A stretch of DNA of 22,029 nucleotides. It comes from a virus. Below the pieces are notes generated by a model. It ran no database searches. It worked only from the letters and a program-made list of their open reading frames with translations, and was not told the origin of the DNA. The DNA lies in the IMG/VR virus record IMGVR_UViG_3300008117_001099, positions 1 to 22,029 of that record. One strand, 5' to 3'. This document shows positions 11,447 to 19,115 of the stretch, one piece after another (position 1 is the first letter of the stretch; every line of letters begins with the position of its first letter). Position numbers and translations under genes: made by a program.

Positions 11447-12253
11447 ATGAAAGTTGACAATCACATTGTTGAGCAAGCCCGTAGGGCAGCCAAATCTGCC
11501 CTTATTCTCTGGCATTCAGGCCAGTGGACCCGGCAACTAGAACTTGTGGACGATCTATCACAGGAACTTCTGCTATGGTACGCCGAAACTCCGTCAACAC
11601 AAGAGAAAATGGCAACTTTGTCGGAACCAGAAATTATGGTGACGTTCCGAATCCACGCCCGACAGTTGCTTAGTAAAAACACACATGATAACAATGTGTT
11701 CTCTGGCGGTAATCTGTATTCAGGGTCAGCAGTGCGTTCTGCGCTGCGTGGAGAGTCAACCAACAAATACTTGTATCAAGTAATACCCATTGCTATGGAC
11801 AGGATAATCAACAGCCAGAAGTCGGCTCTGCACAGCAGATACGAATTAGGGATTGTTCCTAAAGAAAACGATGAGCGCAATTTACTCAAACGTGCGGTTC
11901 GGTCCCTAACAGATGAAATCAACGTATTGTATTTGACCACAAACCAGGGCACGCTTGGTAGCAAATCTGTGATTTTCCCTGAATCAGTAAAAGCTAAAGG
12001 AGGGGATCACAGTGACTCAACCGGAAATACTGCATTAATGCTCATGGCACAGAAACCCGATTTTGTCGATGAGTATTTGTATGAGTCACCGTGGGAACAG
12101 GTATGTAAAGGTGCTGCCGCTGAACCAGTCATTGAGTTTGGTCCGTCAGGACGTTACCGTTTAAACGCTGAGGAAGCGGCATTGTTCCGGCGTGTGCCGG
12201 GACTGATCGAACTGTTTGTCGAACAGAAAAAGAAAGAGTGGGCAGATGAATAA
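11447..12253 (+). CDS. Hypothetical protein in replication cassette (268 aa)
   Basis: I do not recognise this protein. It is mostly helical and soluble, with an N-terminal basic-acidic region (ARRAAKSALILWHSGQWTRQ), a conserved-looking ELLLWYAE segment, and a region at about 110-165 with many Arg (DRIINSQKSALHSRYELG, ERNLLKRAVRSLTDEIN). The last 40 residues are a Glu/Lys-rich helix. Its size and Arg-rich helices would fit a DNA-binding or sigma-like factor, but I see no defined helix-turn-helix, so this is speculation. TAAGGAGA (11436-11443) precedes ATG 11447, and the end overlaps the next gene (ATGAATAA). Confidence 0.75.
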   Translation: MKVDNHIVEQARRAAKSALILWHSGQWTRQLELVDDLSQELLLWYAETPSTQEKMATLSEPEIMVTFRIHARQLLSKNTHDNNVFSGGNLYSGSAVRSALRGESTNKYLYQVIPIAMDRIINSQKSALHSRYELGIVPKENDERNLLKRAVRSLTDEINVLYLTTNQGTLGSKSVIFPESVKAKGGDHSDSTGNTALMLMAQKPDFVDEYLYESPWEQVCKGAAAEPVIEFGPSGRYRLNAEEAALFRRVPGLIELFVEQKKKEWADE

Positions 12254-12461
12254 CATTATGGATGGTTTGTTTAACGGCATGGCAGGGTCAGAGTTTTATC
12301 GGTCACAAGTGTTGCCGGAACTGTTTCCACACGAGAAGCCTATGCTGACACACAACTGGCCGGAAGAAGATCAAGAAATGTACTGCGGTGTGACCAACTT
12401 CACACCGCGTCGTCAACCAAGGGCCGCATATACTATTAGTGAGGCCGGAAAGGATGGGTAA
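12246..12461 (+). CDS. Small hypothetical protein (71 aa)
   Basis: A 71-residue protein of unknown function, with a helical N-terminus (MNNIMDGLFNGMAGSEFY) and a Pro-rich middle. ATG 12246 overlaps the preceding stop. The frame extends to 12216, but those codons belong to the previous gene. The stop overlaps the next start (ATGGGTAA). Confidence 0.68.
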   Translation: MNNIMDGLFNGMAGSEFYRSQVLPELFPHEKPMLTHNWPEEDQEMYCGVTNFTPRRQPRAAYTISEAGKDG

Positions 12462-12615
12462 ATATATGACACCAGAAGATGCAACCCTAGCAGGGAACTA
12501 CTCTGACTGGGTTGAAGATGAAGAATACACTGCTGAAGAAACAGAATACTGCTGCATGTGTGGGTTCGCTGTGTACGACAATTACTGTGACGAATGTGAG
12601 GAATACGTTGACTAA
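12454..12615 (+). CDS. Small acidic zinc-ribbon protein (53 aa)
   Basis: A 53-residue highly acidic protein with C-C-x-C (CCMC) near residue 34 and CDEC near residue 45-48, a minimal zinc ribbon. ATG 12454 overlaps the previous gene; its GGAAAGG is too close, so ATG 12466 (49 residues) may be the real start. It lies directly before the ribonucleotide reductase and overlaps its TTG start by 8 bases. A link to the reductase, for example as a redox partner, is suggested only by position; the CxxC pairs look metal-binding rather than thioredoxin-like. Confidence 0.62.
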   Translation: MGKYMTPEDATLAGNYSDWVEDEEYTAEETEYCCMCGFAVYDNYCDECEEYVD

Positions 12616-13117
12616 CTTTGGGCCAACCGGACAGCTGGTGTACGACCGGACATACTCGCGGGTTAAGCCGGATGGGACGAAAGAAACTTGGCCCGAAACT
12701 GTGAGGCGGGTGGTGGACGGCAACCTTGCACTGGTCGATAAGAAGTATGAGCTTCCCGGTGAGCGGGAAACCCTGGCCCGGTTCATGGAGGAATTTAAAA
12801 TCCTGCCAGCAGGCAGGCACATCTGGGCATCCGGTGTCAAGAACGCTGAACATCTGTTCAACTGCTGGGTGGCAGGGTGGACCGACCGACCGGCAGACCA
12901 CTTCGCATTCACGTTCATGCGGCTGATGGAAGGCGGCGGAGTAGGCGCATCGTACTCTAATAGGCACCTATCTGCATCACTACCGACCGGACACCGTTCA
13001 CTTCAACCGGGTGTACGATATCTCCCGCATCCGGCACGCCGGGGCGAAACTGAAAACCTTCGGAGGTACAGCGTCAGGTCCGCTGCCGTTAGCAAACATG
13101 CTCACACTGGTCAGTGA
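12608..13117 (+). CDS. Class II ribonucleotide reductase, N-terminal part (frame-disrupted)
   Basis: The N-terminal part of an adenosylcobalamin-dependent, monomeric ribonucleoside triphosphate reductase. TTG 12608 follows GAGG (12598-12601) with 6-base spacing and gives [30 protein letters not shown] and FNCW (Cys86, the partner of Cys119 in the Lactobacillus leichmannii enzyme) and [10 protein letters not shown] (110-119) are family hallmarks. Homology stops near residue 125 (about 12985); the rest to 13117 is an out-of-frame reading of the second part. The continuation lies in the +1 frame, and about 79 residues between the catalytic cysteines are missing relative to the Lactobacillus enzyme. 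The product may be joined by frameshift, be an inactive remnant, or reflect an assembly deletion. Confidence 0.75.
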   Translation: MTNFGPTGQLVYDRTYSRVKPDGTKETWPETVRRVVDGNLALVDKKYELPGERETLARFMEEFKILPAGRHIWASGVKNAEHLFNCWVAGWTDRPADHFAFTFMRLMEGGGVGASYSNRHLSASLPTGHRSLQPGVRYLPHPARRGETENLRRYSVRSAAVSKHAHTGQ

Positions 13118-14450
13118 AATTCTGTCCAAACGTGCAGATGGTGTCAACAAGCTGGATGGTTTGTCCGCAATGGAAATTGACCACTGTATCGCGCAGTGTG
13201 TGGTGGCCGGCGGTGTGCGTAGGTCTGCCCGTATGGCTATGATGCATTGGGAGGACCCGCAGATCATGGAGTTCATCGAATGTAAAACCAAGTCGGGTTC
13301 CCATTGGACAACCAACATCAGTGTGGAGGTTGATGAACGGTTCTGGTATCAGGCACGGCAAGGTGAAGCGTGGCACGCTAAGAAGGTGTTGGACGCTATC
13401 GCTGAGGGTGCGTTGCATAACGGTGAACCCGGCTTCTGGGACTCATCATACTCCAATGAAGGTGAACCTAACAGGGTGGTTTGCACCAATCCTTGTGGCG
13501 AGATTACCTTGCAAGAGTGGGAGCCGTGCAATCTGGGTCACATCAATCTGGCTGCGTTTGTTGGTGGGCGTAACGATGGCGTAGATTTCCCTAGCATGTT
13601 GTTGGCGCACAAGCTGATGACTAGGTTCCTCATCAGGGCAACTTTCTCCAAGGTCAGTGACCCTAAGAGTCGGGAAGTGCTGGACCGTAACCGGCGTATC
13701 GGTGTAGGGCATTTCGGTGTAGCATCATATCTTGCTATGACCGGAACTAAATACTCTGATGCGCCTAAGGATCGGCAGTTCCGTGCCATGCTGATGGAGT
13801 TGGCTAAGGCTGTTGACCTTGCCGCTATTGAGTTCAGCCACGATCTGCGAATCCCGGTGCCGGTGAAGAAACGGACAATAGCACCTACCGGTACTATCGC
13901 TAAGATGCCGGGTGTGTCTGAGGGTGTCCACCCTATCTTCGCCAAATATTTCCTGCGGCGTGTCCGGTTCAACAAGCTGGGTGACGCTATGGAACAGGTG
14001 GAGGATTTGAGGGCGCAAGGATATAAGGTGGAGGACGATTTGTATGCACCTAATACTGCCGTGGTGGAGATTCCCACCAAGGATATCCTGATGCAGGAAG
14101 TTGAGGACAGGTTTGGTTTGGAGGTTGCGGAGGATATCGTGGAAGCTGCGGACGATCTGCCGTTGCACGCCATGCTAGGGTTCCAAGCCCTGTACCAGGA
14201 GTTGTGGGCAGACAACGCTGTCTCCTACACAGCCAACTTCCATCCCGACAAGTACACAGCGGAACACATTGGCCGTGAAATTCTATCGTATGCTGGTAGG
14301 ATTAAGGGCGGTACAATTTTCCCTGAAGCGTCTATGCCTCAGTCACCTTACGAACGCCTAGAGCGGTGGGAGTATGAGTCTGCTGTTGCTAAGCAGGTTG
14401 CTGATGGTATTGACGAAAACTGCACCACCGGGGCTTGCCCGGTACGGTGA
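13011..14450 (+). CDS. Class II ribonucleotide reductase, C-terminal catalytic part
   Basis: The main barrel and C-terminal tail of the B12-dependent reductase, which makes deoxynucleotides. From GTG 13011 (479 codons): [11 protein letters not shown], then N160-P-C162-G-E164 and Cys173. These have the same spacing as Asn406, Cys408, Glu410 and Cys419 of L. leichmannii RTPR, so radical cysteine, general base and one redox cysteine are present. The tail C471-TTGA-C476 matches the external thiol-relay pair. Homology already begins upstream, at about 12981 ([15 protein letters not shown]). No good ribosome site precedes 13011, so it likely depends on the first part. All key residues are retained, which argues against long decay. 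Confidence 0.8.
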   Translation: MYDISRIRHAGAKLKTFGGTASGPLPLANMLTLVSEILSKRADGVNKLDGLSAMEIDHCIAQCVVAGGVRRSARMAMMHWEDPQIMEFIECKTKSGSHWTTNISVEVDERFWYQARQGEAWHAKKVLDAIAEGALHNGEPGFWDSSYSNEGEPNRVVCTNPCGEITLQEWEPCNLGHINLAAFVGGRNDGVDFPSMLLAHKLMTRFLIRATFSKVSDPKSREVLDRNRRIGVGHFGVASYLAMTGTKYSDAPKDRQFRAMLMELAKAVDLAAIEFSHDLRIPVPVKKRTIAPTGTIAKMPGVSEGVHPIFAKYFLRRVRFNKLGDAMEQVEDLRAQGYKVEDDLYAPNTAVVEIPTKDILMQEVEDRFGLEVAEDIVEAADDLPLHAMLGFQALYQELWADNAVSYTANFHPDKYTAEHIGREILSYAGRIKGGTIFPEASMPQSPYERLERWEYESAVAKQVADGIDENCTTGACPVR

Positions 14451-14479
14451 TTGGCATTGTGACACCAATGTGTTATGAT
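14451..14479 (+). promoter_or_regulatory. Strong promoter TTGGCA-N17-TATGAT with extended -10
   Basis: TTGGCA (14451-14456) and TATGAT (14474-14479) are 17 bases apart, and TGT at 14471-14473 adds an extended -10. It starts directly after the reductase stop and precedes the 14523 gene by about 40 bases. A small hairpin, GGGGA-ATGAG-TCCCC (14490-14504), in the leader and GGAAAGGA (14507-14514) follow. This is the best canonical promoter in the window. Confidence 0.7.
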
Positions 14480-14522
14480 GAAGGTAAGTGGGGAATGAGT
14501 CCCCTAGGAAAGGAAAAGTAAA

Positions 14523-14993
14523 TTGTCCGATATCGACCCGTTTGATGACGTTGTGGACCTGGATGCACCGGAGCCTTTCGCGGATGAGCCTGTGAAGAAG
14601 GCTGCACCTAAGAAGGCGGCTCCTAAGAAGGAGCCGTCCGGTGACCGTGAGGGTGTTACCGTCACCCTGAAGGGCGGTGCAGGGTTTGATGCACCGTGGA
14701 TCGTTATTCATGCCGCAGACATTAATGATGCGTATGAGCAGCTGTCCGGTGACAATGCTTCTGTGCTGTCCAAGTTGATGGACCGTACCCGCAACGCCGC
14801 CTCACACTTCACGTCGCTGGGTGGTGCCACTACCTCCGCGCCGGCCACCCGTCCCGGTCAGGAAGTTCCCGCTGGTCTACCGGAGCCTCCCGGCCCCGAC
14901 TGGACCTACAAGACTGGTGTCGGTAAGAACGGTAAGACGTGGAAGGCTTATATGCCTCCGCGTGGTTCAGCAGAGCCGCCGGTCTGGCTGTAA
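14523..14993 (+). CDS. Lys/Ala/Pro-rich protein, possibly DNA-associated (156 aa)
   Basis: A 156-residue protein with an acidic N-terminus (MSDIDPFDDVVDLDAPEPF) and a KKAAPKKAAPKK linker (about 25-36). A compact middle domain follows (GVTVTLKGGAGFDAPWIVIHA then ADINDAYEQL), and a Pro-rich C-terminal part with TGVGKNGKTWKAYMPPRGS. I do not recognise the family. The basic linker, strong promoter and place between the reductase and polymerase genes would suit an abundant single-strand or nucleoid DNA-binding protein, which is inference. TTG 14523 is set by GGAAAGGA 8 bases upstream; no ATG is available nearby. A hairpin follows the stop. Confidence 0.72.
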   Translation: MSDIDPFDDVVDLDAPEPFADEPVKKAAPKKAAPKKEPSGDREGVTVTLKGGAGFDAPWIVIHAADINDAYEQLSGDNASVLSKLMDRTRNAASHFTSLGGATTSAPATRPGQEVPAGLPEPPGPDWTYKTGVGKNGKTWKAYMPPRGSAEPPVWL

Positions 14994-15008
14994 CACTTAA
15001 CATTGGGA

Positions 15009-15034
15009 AGGGGGCAGGGTCACACCTGCCCCCT
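15009..15034 (+). terminator. Hairpin after the 14523 gene
   Basis: AGGGGGCAGG (15009-15018) pairs with CCTGCCCCCT (15025-15034) around loop GTCACA. No U-tract follows. It separates the strongly promoted small gene from the methyltransferase and is likely a partial terminator or mRNA-stabilising stem. Confidence 0.55.
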
Positions 15035-15050
15035 CCCGAAAGGGGACACA

Positions 15051-15890
15051 TTGAAAATAGGTAGTTTATGCACAGGGTATGGCGGGCTAGACATGGCAGT
15101 GGAGTCTGTACTTGGCGGCGACATGGTGTGGTACTCAGAGTTTGACAAACCGGCATCACAGCTTCTCGCACACAGATTCCCAGGTAAAAATAATCTTGGT
15201 GATTTAACTAAAATTAATTGGTCACAGGTGGAACCTGTTGACATTTTGACCGGCGGCTACCCGTGTCAACCCTTCAGCAACGCAGGCAAGAAATTAGGAG
15301 AAGATGACCCACGACACTTATGGCCGTACATACGTGACGCCATTCGCATACTACAGCCAAGAATCTCAATCTTTGAAAATGTGTCAGCCCACCTTAACAG
15401 AGGATTCTCTTCCGTTTTGCGGGACTGTGCCGAAGACGGGTTGGATGTTAGATGGTGTGTTGTACGGGCATCCCAGGCAGGTGCCCCCCACAAACGTGAA
15501 AGAGTGTTCTTCATTGTTGCCAACCCCTACAGCGAGAGACTACAAGGGAATTGCATTCAACCCAGCGGACCTGTCCAGGTTGGTGAACGCTCTGGTGTGG
15601 TTGACTGGGTATCGGGTGGGTTCCAATGGGGAGAGTACACCGAAGCGATAAGCCAATGGGAAACAATTCTGGGGAGAGCAGCCCCATACCCTGTTGAAGA
15701 TAACGCCAACGGCAGACCTAGACCCCGGGCGGTTTTCTACGAGTGGATGATGGGGCTGCCTGAAGGTTGGGTGACAGACCCCGCTATTGGGTTGGCTTGG
15801 GGGCACCAGATAAAGATGTGTGGTAATGGTGTTGTTCCTCAGCAGGCTGAATTTGCTTTACGACTCCTGTTAGATGAGAAAGAGGATTAA
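15051..15890 (+). CDS. dcm: DNA (cytosine-5) methyltransferase
   Basis: A 279-residue C5-cytosine methyltransferase. Motif I is LCTGYGGLDMA (6-16, SAM binding), motif IV GGYPCQPFSNAGK (nucleophile Cys72), motif VI FENV (108-111), motif VIII SQAGAPHKRERVF (141-153), the phage-typical EWMMGLPEGWV (231-241), and motif X GNGVVPQQA (258-266). The recognition region between VIII and X is short. No restriction gene is nearby, so it probably protects phage DNA from host restriction. TTG 15051 follows AAAGGGG (15039-15045); the upstream extension to 15003 crosses the hairpin. The stop overlaps the polymerase start as TAATG. A second ORF is embedded at 15304-15651 in the +1 frame. Confidence 0.92.
   Translation: MKIGSLCTGYGGLDMAVESVLGGDMVWYSEFDKPASQLLAHRFPGKNNLGDLTKINWSQVEPVDILTGGYPCQPFSNAGKKLGEDDPRHLWPYIRDAIRILQPRISIFENVSAHLNRGFSSVLRDCAEDGLDVRWCVVRASQAGAPHKRERVFFIVANPYSERLQGNCIQPSGPVQVGERSGVVDWVSGGFQWGEYTEAISQWETILGRAAPYPVEDNANGRPRPRAVFYEWMMGLPEGWVTDPAIGLAWGHQIKMCGNGVVPQQAEFALRLLLDEKED
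15304..15651 (+). CDS. Candidate overprinted ORF inside the methyltransferase gene
   Basis: A 115-codon ORF in the +1 frame of the methyltransferase gene. ATG 15304 is directly preceded by AGGAGAAG (15296-15303, tight 3-base spacing). The product contains FCGTVPKTGWMLDGVLYGHP, then VPPTNVKECSSLLPTPTARD followed by YKG. From memory, these match a recurring phage protein pattern (SG-T-x-PKSG-M-x-G-x-LY, then SSLLPTPTARD-x-KG) found beside or fused to methyltransferases. In the main frame the same bases encode motifs VI to VIII (FENV to APHKRERVFFIVANP). Either both frames are used, or the database pattern itself arises as the shadow of conserved methyltransferase motifs. Expression is unproven. 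Confidence 0.35.
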   Translation: MTHDTYGRTYVTPFAYYSQESQSLKMCQPTLTEDSLPFCGTVPKTGWMLDGVLYGHPRQVPPTNVKECSSLLPTPTARDYKGIAFNPADLSRLVNALVWLTGYRVGSNGESTPKR

Positions 15891-17674
15891 TGAAAACATA
15901 CCACCACACAGTGGCAGGTGAACCAGTAACCATTTATGTGGTGGAGAACGAGGATGACCTTGAAGGATTCAAAACTTTCATTAGAGCTAACCTTCGCATA
16001 CTGGGATGCGATTCAGAAACAACCGGGCTGGATATCTTCTCCGACACCTTCAGGTGCAGGCTGGTTCAGTTTGGAACTGCCACCGAATCCTGGGTTGTTC
16101 CCGTCGAGCATGGCGGTGCGTTTGTGGATGCGGCTGTCCGATCACTGAAGGGTGTGCAACGTCTGATCTTCCAGAACGCCGCCTACGACCTTCAGGTGTT
16201 TGATCGGTGCTTCGGGTTGCCTATGGAGGAACTGTGGCCTAAGGTTGTGGACACAAAGATTCTGGCGCATCTGGTTGACCCTCGCTCCAAGGAGGAAGGC
16301 GGTTCAGGGCATTCGTTGGAGGATTTGACGAGGAAGCACATCGACACTAAGGTTGCTGATTCGGTTAAAACTTTGATGAAGGAGTTGGCTGCCGCCACCA
16401 AAAGTAAGGTTGGCGAAATCTGGAAAACAGTCGAACTTGACAACCCGCAGTATCTTCTGTATGCCGGTATGGACCCCATCCTAGCCGCTAGACTGTTGGG
16501 TAAGTTGAAGCCACTCATCCCGTCAGTGTCAGTTAAACTGGTATCGTATGAGCATAAGTTGGCTGAAGTGTGTGCCGTGATGGAACGCACCGGGTTCCTG
16601 TTGGATGTTGACTACACTGAACGTCTGTCGGAGAAACTGCACTGCGCCGAACTGGACTTCAATTGGAAGGCAGGCCAGATGGGATGCGAGAATGTCAACT
16701 CCACCGATCAGGTTGCTGATGTGCTGGAATCCAGGGGTGTGAAAATCACACAGACAACACCTACCGGCAGACGTAAAGTTGATAAGGTGCTGTTGGAACG
16801 TCTGGTAGATGAGGGTGACGAGTTTGCACATGCTGTGGTTGAGGCTAAGAAGGCGAGGAAGTGGAGAACAACGTGGGTGGATGGGTTCCTGGCACAGATG
16901 GATGGTGCTGGGAGATGCCACCCATCAATAAATCCGCTGAGGGCGAGGACCGCAAGAATGTCCATTACCGGGATTCCTGCCCAGACTCTCCCCGCTGGCG
17001 ACTCTGTGATCCGCAGGTGCTTTATTGCTGACCCCGGCCAGACGATAGCGTCTATCGACTATCAGGCACAAGAACTGCGGGTGTTGGCAGGTCTGTCGGG
17101 TGACCCGATGATGCAGGCTGCGTTCCGCAACGATGACGATTTGCACCAGATCACAGCTGATGCTTCCGGTGTGGCTAGGAAGATCGGTAAGATGGTGAAC
17201 TTCGCCTACGTCTACGGGTCAGGTCCCAGAAACATTGCGGAGCAGGCTGACATTGATTTAGCTACAGCTAAGAAGGTGATCGCGGGTTTTGAGTCTGCAT
17301 ACCCTAAGGTGAAGGAGTTGTCTAAACGGCTGCAACGTGAGGCCACTATGCGTGGCTACATCACCACACCCACCGGCAGGGTGCTGCCGGTCGATCAGAA
17401 CAGACCGTATGCTGCCCTCAACTATATGGTGCAGTCATCGTCTAGGGATATCACCGCTGGTGGTTTGATACGGTTGCATGATGCCGGGTTCACACCCTAC
17501 CTCAGGTTACCTATCCATGACGAGATTTTGGTGTCTGTCCCTGAGGGGAAAGCTGCGTGGGGTGCCAGTAAGATAGCTGCTATCATGTCCACCACGTTCA
17601 GGGGTGTCAACGTGTTAGCTGAATCGGAAGTGTACGGACCCAGCTGGGGTCACGGATATATGAAAGGTGAATGA
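15890..17674 (+). CDS. polA: Phage DNA polymerase I (family A) with 3'-5' exonuclease domain
   Basis: A 594-residue replicative family A polymerase of the actinophage type. Proofreading domain: LGCDSETTGLD (Asp41, Glu43), QNAAYDLQVFD (Asp100), YAGMDP (Tyr191, Asp195). Polymerase domain: motif A SIDYQAQELRVLAG (Asp390), O helix RKIGKMVNFAYVYG (Arg430, Lys434, Phe438, Tyr442), motif C PIHDEIL (Asp544, Glu545). No 5'-3' exonuclease domain is present. Phe438 occupies the position that in other family A enzymes controls dideoxynucleotide discrimination. ATG 15890 overlaps the methyltransferase stop as TAATG. The length matches phage relatives such as the L5 polymerase. It copies the genome with the helicase and primase above. 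Confidence 0.95.
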   Translation: MKTYHHTVAGEPVTIYVVENEDDLEGFKTFIRANLRILGCDSETTGLDIFSDTFRCRLVQFGTATESWVVPVEHGGAFVDAAVRSLKGVQRLIFQNAAYDLQVFDRCFGLPMEELWPKVVDTKILAHLVDPRSKEEGGSGHSLEDLTRKHIDTKVADSVKTLMKELAAATKSKVGEIWKTVELDNPQYLLYAGMDPILAARLLGKLKPLIPSVSVKLVSYEHKLAEVCAVMERTGFLLDVDYTERLSEKLHCAELDFNWKAGQMGCENVNSTDQVADVLESRGVKITQTTPTGRRKVDKVLLERLVDEGDEFAHAVVEAKKARKWRTTWVDGFLAQMDGAGRCHPSINPLRARTARMSITGIPAQTLPAGDSVIRRCFIADPGQTIASIDYQAQELRVLAGLSGDPMMQAAFRNDDDLHQITADASGVARKIGKMVNFAYVYGSGPRNIAEQADIDLATAKKVIAGFESAYPKVKELSKRLQREATMRGYITTPTGRVLPVDQNRPYAALNYMVQSSSRDITAGGLIRLHDAGFTPYLRLPIHDEILVSVPEGKAAWGASKIAAIMSTTFRGVNVLAESEVYGPSWGHGYMKGE

Positions 17675-17826
17675 TGGCGGATTACAATAAGGAACCTGTT
17701 GAAATTTTTGAGGAAACTGTGTGGAGCGTACACGATCCTTGGGTGGCCCAGGATTTAGCTTCATTCACATCTAAGGAGGCTGCGGAAATGTTTGCGAAAC
17801 TGTGGATGGAAACCAATGGTGAGTAG
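17674..17826 (+). CDS. Small hypothetical protein (50 aa)
   Basis: A 50-residue acidic protein, probably helical in its second half (LASFTSKEAAEMFAKLWMET). ATG 17674 overlaps the polymerase stop (TGATG), and GAAAGG (17662-17667) supports it over the adjacent ATG at 17671. It overlaps the following Cys-rich gene by 11 bases. Function unknown. Confidence 0.66.
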   Translation: MADYNKEPVEIFEETVWSVHDPWVAQDLASFTSKEAAEMFAKLWMETNGE

Positions 17827-17947
17827 CTACATCTGCCCGTACAGCGGGCAGATCGCCACCAATGCAGGCGACGGTGTGTTGATGTGTGATGGGTGTGTCT
17901 GTTGGGGTTGGACGGCTGAGGCGTTGAAGGAGCGTAACGATGGATGA
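17816..17947 (+). CDS. Tiny Cys-rich, probably zinc-binding protein (43 aa)
   Basis: A 43-residue protein with Cys near residue 7 and a C-x2-C-x-C cluster (CDGCVC) near residues 30-35, followed by WGWTAEALKERND. The pattern suggests a zinc knuckle with a short helix. Starts at ATG 17816 or GTG 17819; its end overlaps the next ATG by 8 bases. One of several such mini-proteins in this window. Function unknown. Confidence 0.55.
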   Translation: MVSSYICPYSGQIATNAGDGVLMCDGCVCWGWTAEALKERNDG

Positions 17948-18308
17948 CCGTGAGTTTTTCGACACCCTGCTACAGTTGTGGGCTAAAACAACGTGGTCCG
18001 AACAAGCGTATTGGGGTTACGAGGAAGTTGATGAAGGGCAGTTCGATTTGTTCGCTAAGACTGAGGGCGATCAACTGTTCGTAGGGTATGTGGGGTCTGA
18101 GGATGATGCCGACTTCATCACCGCCGTTCACGGTTGTCTACCCGATCTTGTGCGGCGGCTCCACGCCGCTGTGGATGAGGCTGACCGACTGGATTTGGAG
18201 ATGGATGAATGTCAGCACCGTCTGGCTGCCGCTGAACTTAGGGTCATGGAGTTGGAGCAGGAAGTAGCGGACCTTAAAGACGACCTGGAAGGGATTATCA
18301 CAGGATGA
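17940..18308 (+). CDS. Hypothetical protein with C-terminal coiled coil (122 aa)
   Basis: A 122-residue acidic protein. The middle (YWGYEEVDEGQFDLFA, DADFITAVHGCLPDLVRRL) resembles a common phage hypothetical family in which D-x-FI-x-AVH or AART-x-L-P-x-L is typical; I recall no function. From about residue 75 to the end, heptad-like Leu/Met/Val spacing with many Glu/Asp (AAAELRVMELEQEVADLKDD) predicts a coiled coil, so the protein likely oligomerises. AAGGAG (17927-17932) lies 7 bases before ATG 17940. The stop overlaps the next start as ATGA. Confidence 0.75.
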   Translation: MDDREFFDTLLQLWAKTTWSEQAYWGYEEVDEGQFDLFAKTEGDQLFVGYVGSEDDADFITAVHGCLPDLVRRLHAAVDEADRLDLEMDECQHRLAAAELRVMELEQEVADLKDDLEGIITG

Positions 18309-18517
18309 CAGATCAACTTAGGGACCGTATCGCTGCGGTGGTCATCCGGCACCACACCGACTGCGACGACACCGTAGACGGCACCTGGACGCAATGTGAG
18401 TGTGATGCGGGGTGGCGCAGTGAGGACGAGTGGGCGGTGCATGTGGCCGACGCGGTGATCGCGGAACTACAGTTGACCAAAGTGCAGTGCTGCGGATCGA
18501 CACTATACCGGCTGTAA
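18305..18517 (+). CDS. Small conserved-looking phage protein (70 aa)
   Basis: A 70-residue protein with QLRDRIAAVVIRHH, a Cys cluster (CDD, CECDAGW), and WAVHVADAVIAEL. From memory this layout, an amphipathic helix, CxC-containing turn and HVADAVI helix, occurs in many actinophage hypothetical proteins. Two further Cys near the C-terminus (QCCGS) may complete a metal site. It starts by ATGA overlap and is the last plus-strand gene before the convergent terminator. Function unknown. Confidence 0.7.
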   Translation: MTDQLRDRIAAVVIRHHTDCDDTVDGTWTQCECDAGWRSEDEWAVHVADAVIAELQLTKVQCCGSTLYRL

Positions 18518-18518
18518 C

Positions 18519-18568
18519 AAAAAAGGGGCGGGGAGAGTAATTAAACTCTCCCCGCCCTATTTCTATTT
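18519..18568. terminator. Bidirectional intrinsic terminator between convergent operons
   Basis: GGGCGGGGAGAGT (18526-18538) pairs perfectly with ACTCTCCCCGCCC (18545-18557), loop AATTAA. An A-run (18518-18524) on one side and TATTTCTATTT (18558-18568) on the other give U-rich tails in both directions. Plus genes stop at 18517 and the minus genes end at 18563, so it serves both transcripts. Confidence 0.88.
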
Positions 18569-18946
18569 GTCCCTAAGTAACGCTGAACCCAAGACTGTGA
18601 TAGCCCGCAGTGAACCTATCTGTACCAGCGCACCCAACCCGCCAGCCATAGTGAACTGTTGTAGCAGCGGCAAGTCAGTGGCGAAAGCCAACAACCCCAA
18701 CACCGCACAGATAACCACCAACCCAGCTATCTCCACCTTATATGCGGTTCTCCAATCGTTAACAAACAATCCCGCGACACAAGCGGCGGCACCCGCACTG
18801 AACAGTAACCCTAGCAGGTTTTCCTCAAAGTTTGAGATGCCGAACTCCACCTGCGGGTGGAACAAAATGTATAGCCCGGTGATGAGTAACCCAACCCAGA
18901 TAGGTGCGGTGTATAAACCTGACCTGTCTATCCGATCAACTTTCAC
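18563..18946 (-). CDS. Four-helix membrane protein in lysis cassette
   Basis: A 127-residue membrane protein with four hydrophobic segments (about 11-30, 43-62, 71-89, 97-113) and few charges between them. The start is GTG at 18946 (minus), 5 bases after GAGGG, overlapping the stop of the upstream membrane gene; the frame extends to 18994 only as a shadow. It lies immediately after two smaller membrane genes and the endolysin gene, so a role in membrane permeabilisation or its control (holin, pinholin or antiholin-like) is suggested by context. I do not recognise the family. It is the last gene of the minus operon. Confidence 0.72.
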   Translation of the reverse strand: MKVDRIDRSGLYTAPIWVGLLITGLYILFHPQVEFGISNFEENLLGLLFSAGAAACVAGLFVNDWRTAYKVEIAGLVVICAVLGLLAFATDLPLLQQFTMAGGLGALVQIGSLRAITVLGSALLRDK

Positions 18947-19112
18947 CTTTACCCTCTTTCTTGGGTGTGGCACCCACCGCGAACACTGCGCCAACCGCCG
19001 CTATAAAAGCCTGGTTCAACGCCTGCGGCGGCGGGATATGTCGGGAAGTCAACACCACCCACACGCCACCCAGGAAAACAGCCATAGCTGCTGGTGCTAC
19101 ACGTTTACCCAT
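18936..19112 (-). CDS. Small two-helix membrane protein, holin-like (58 aa)
   Basis: A 58-residue protein: basic start MGKRVAP, hydrophobic segment about 8-24 (AAMAVFLGGVWVVLT), a loop with PPPQ, second segment about 33-49 (NQAFIAAVGAVFAVGA), and a charged tail KKEGKGES. Two short helices and a charged C-terminus are holin-like features. ATG at 19112 lies 3 bases after the holin stop, with GGTAGCTT upstream. It overlaps the following four-helix gene by 11 bases. Whether it is a second holin or an antiholin cannot be told. Confidence 0.68.
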   Translation of the reverse strand: MGKRVAPAAMAVFLGGVWVVLTSRHIPPPQALNQAFIAAVGAVFAVGATPKKEGKGES

Positions 19113-19115
19113 AAG

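Noticed and set aside
12942-13011. Group I intron or intein in the ribonucleotide reductase gene
   Set aside because: The two reductase parts are closer together than in intact enzymes; nothing is inserted and no splicing motifs are present, so a deletion or shift is the better reading.
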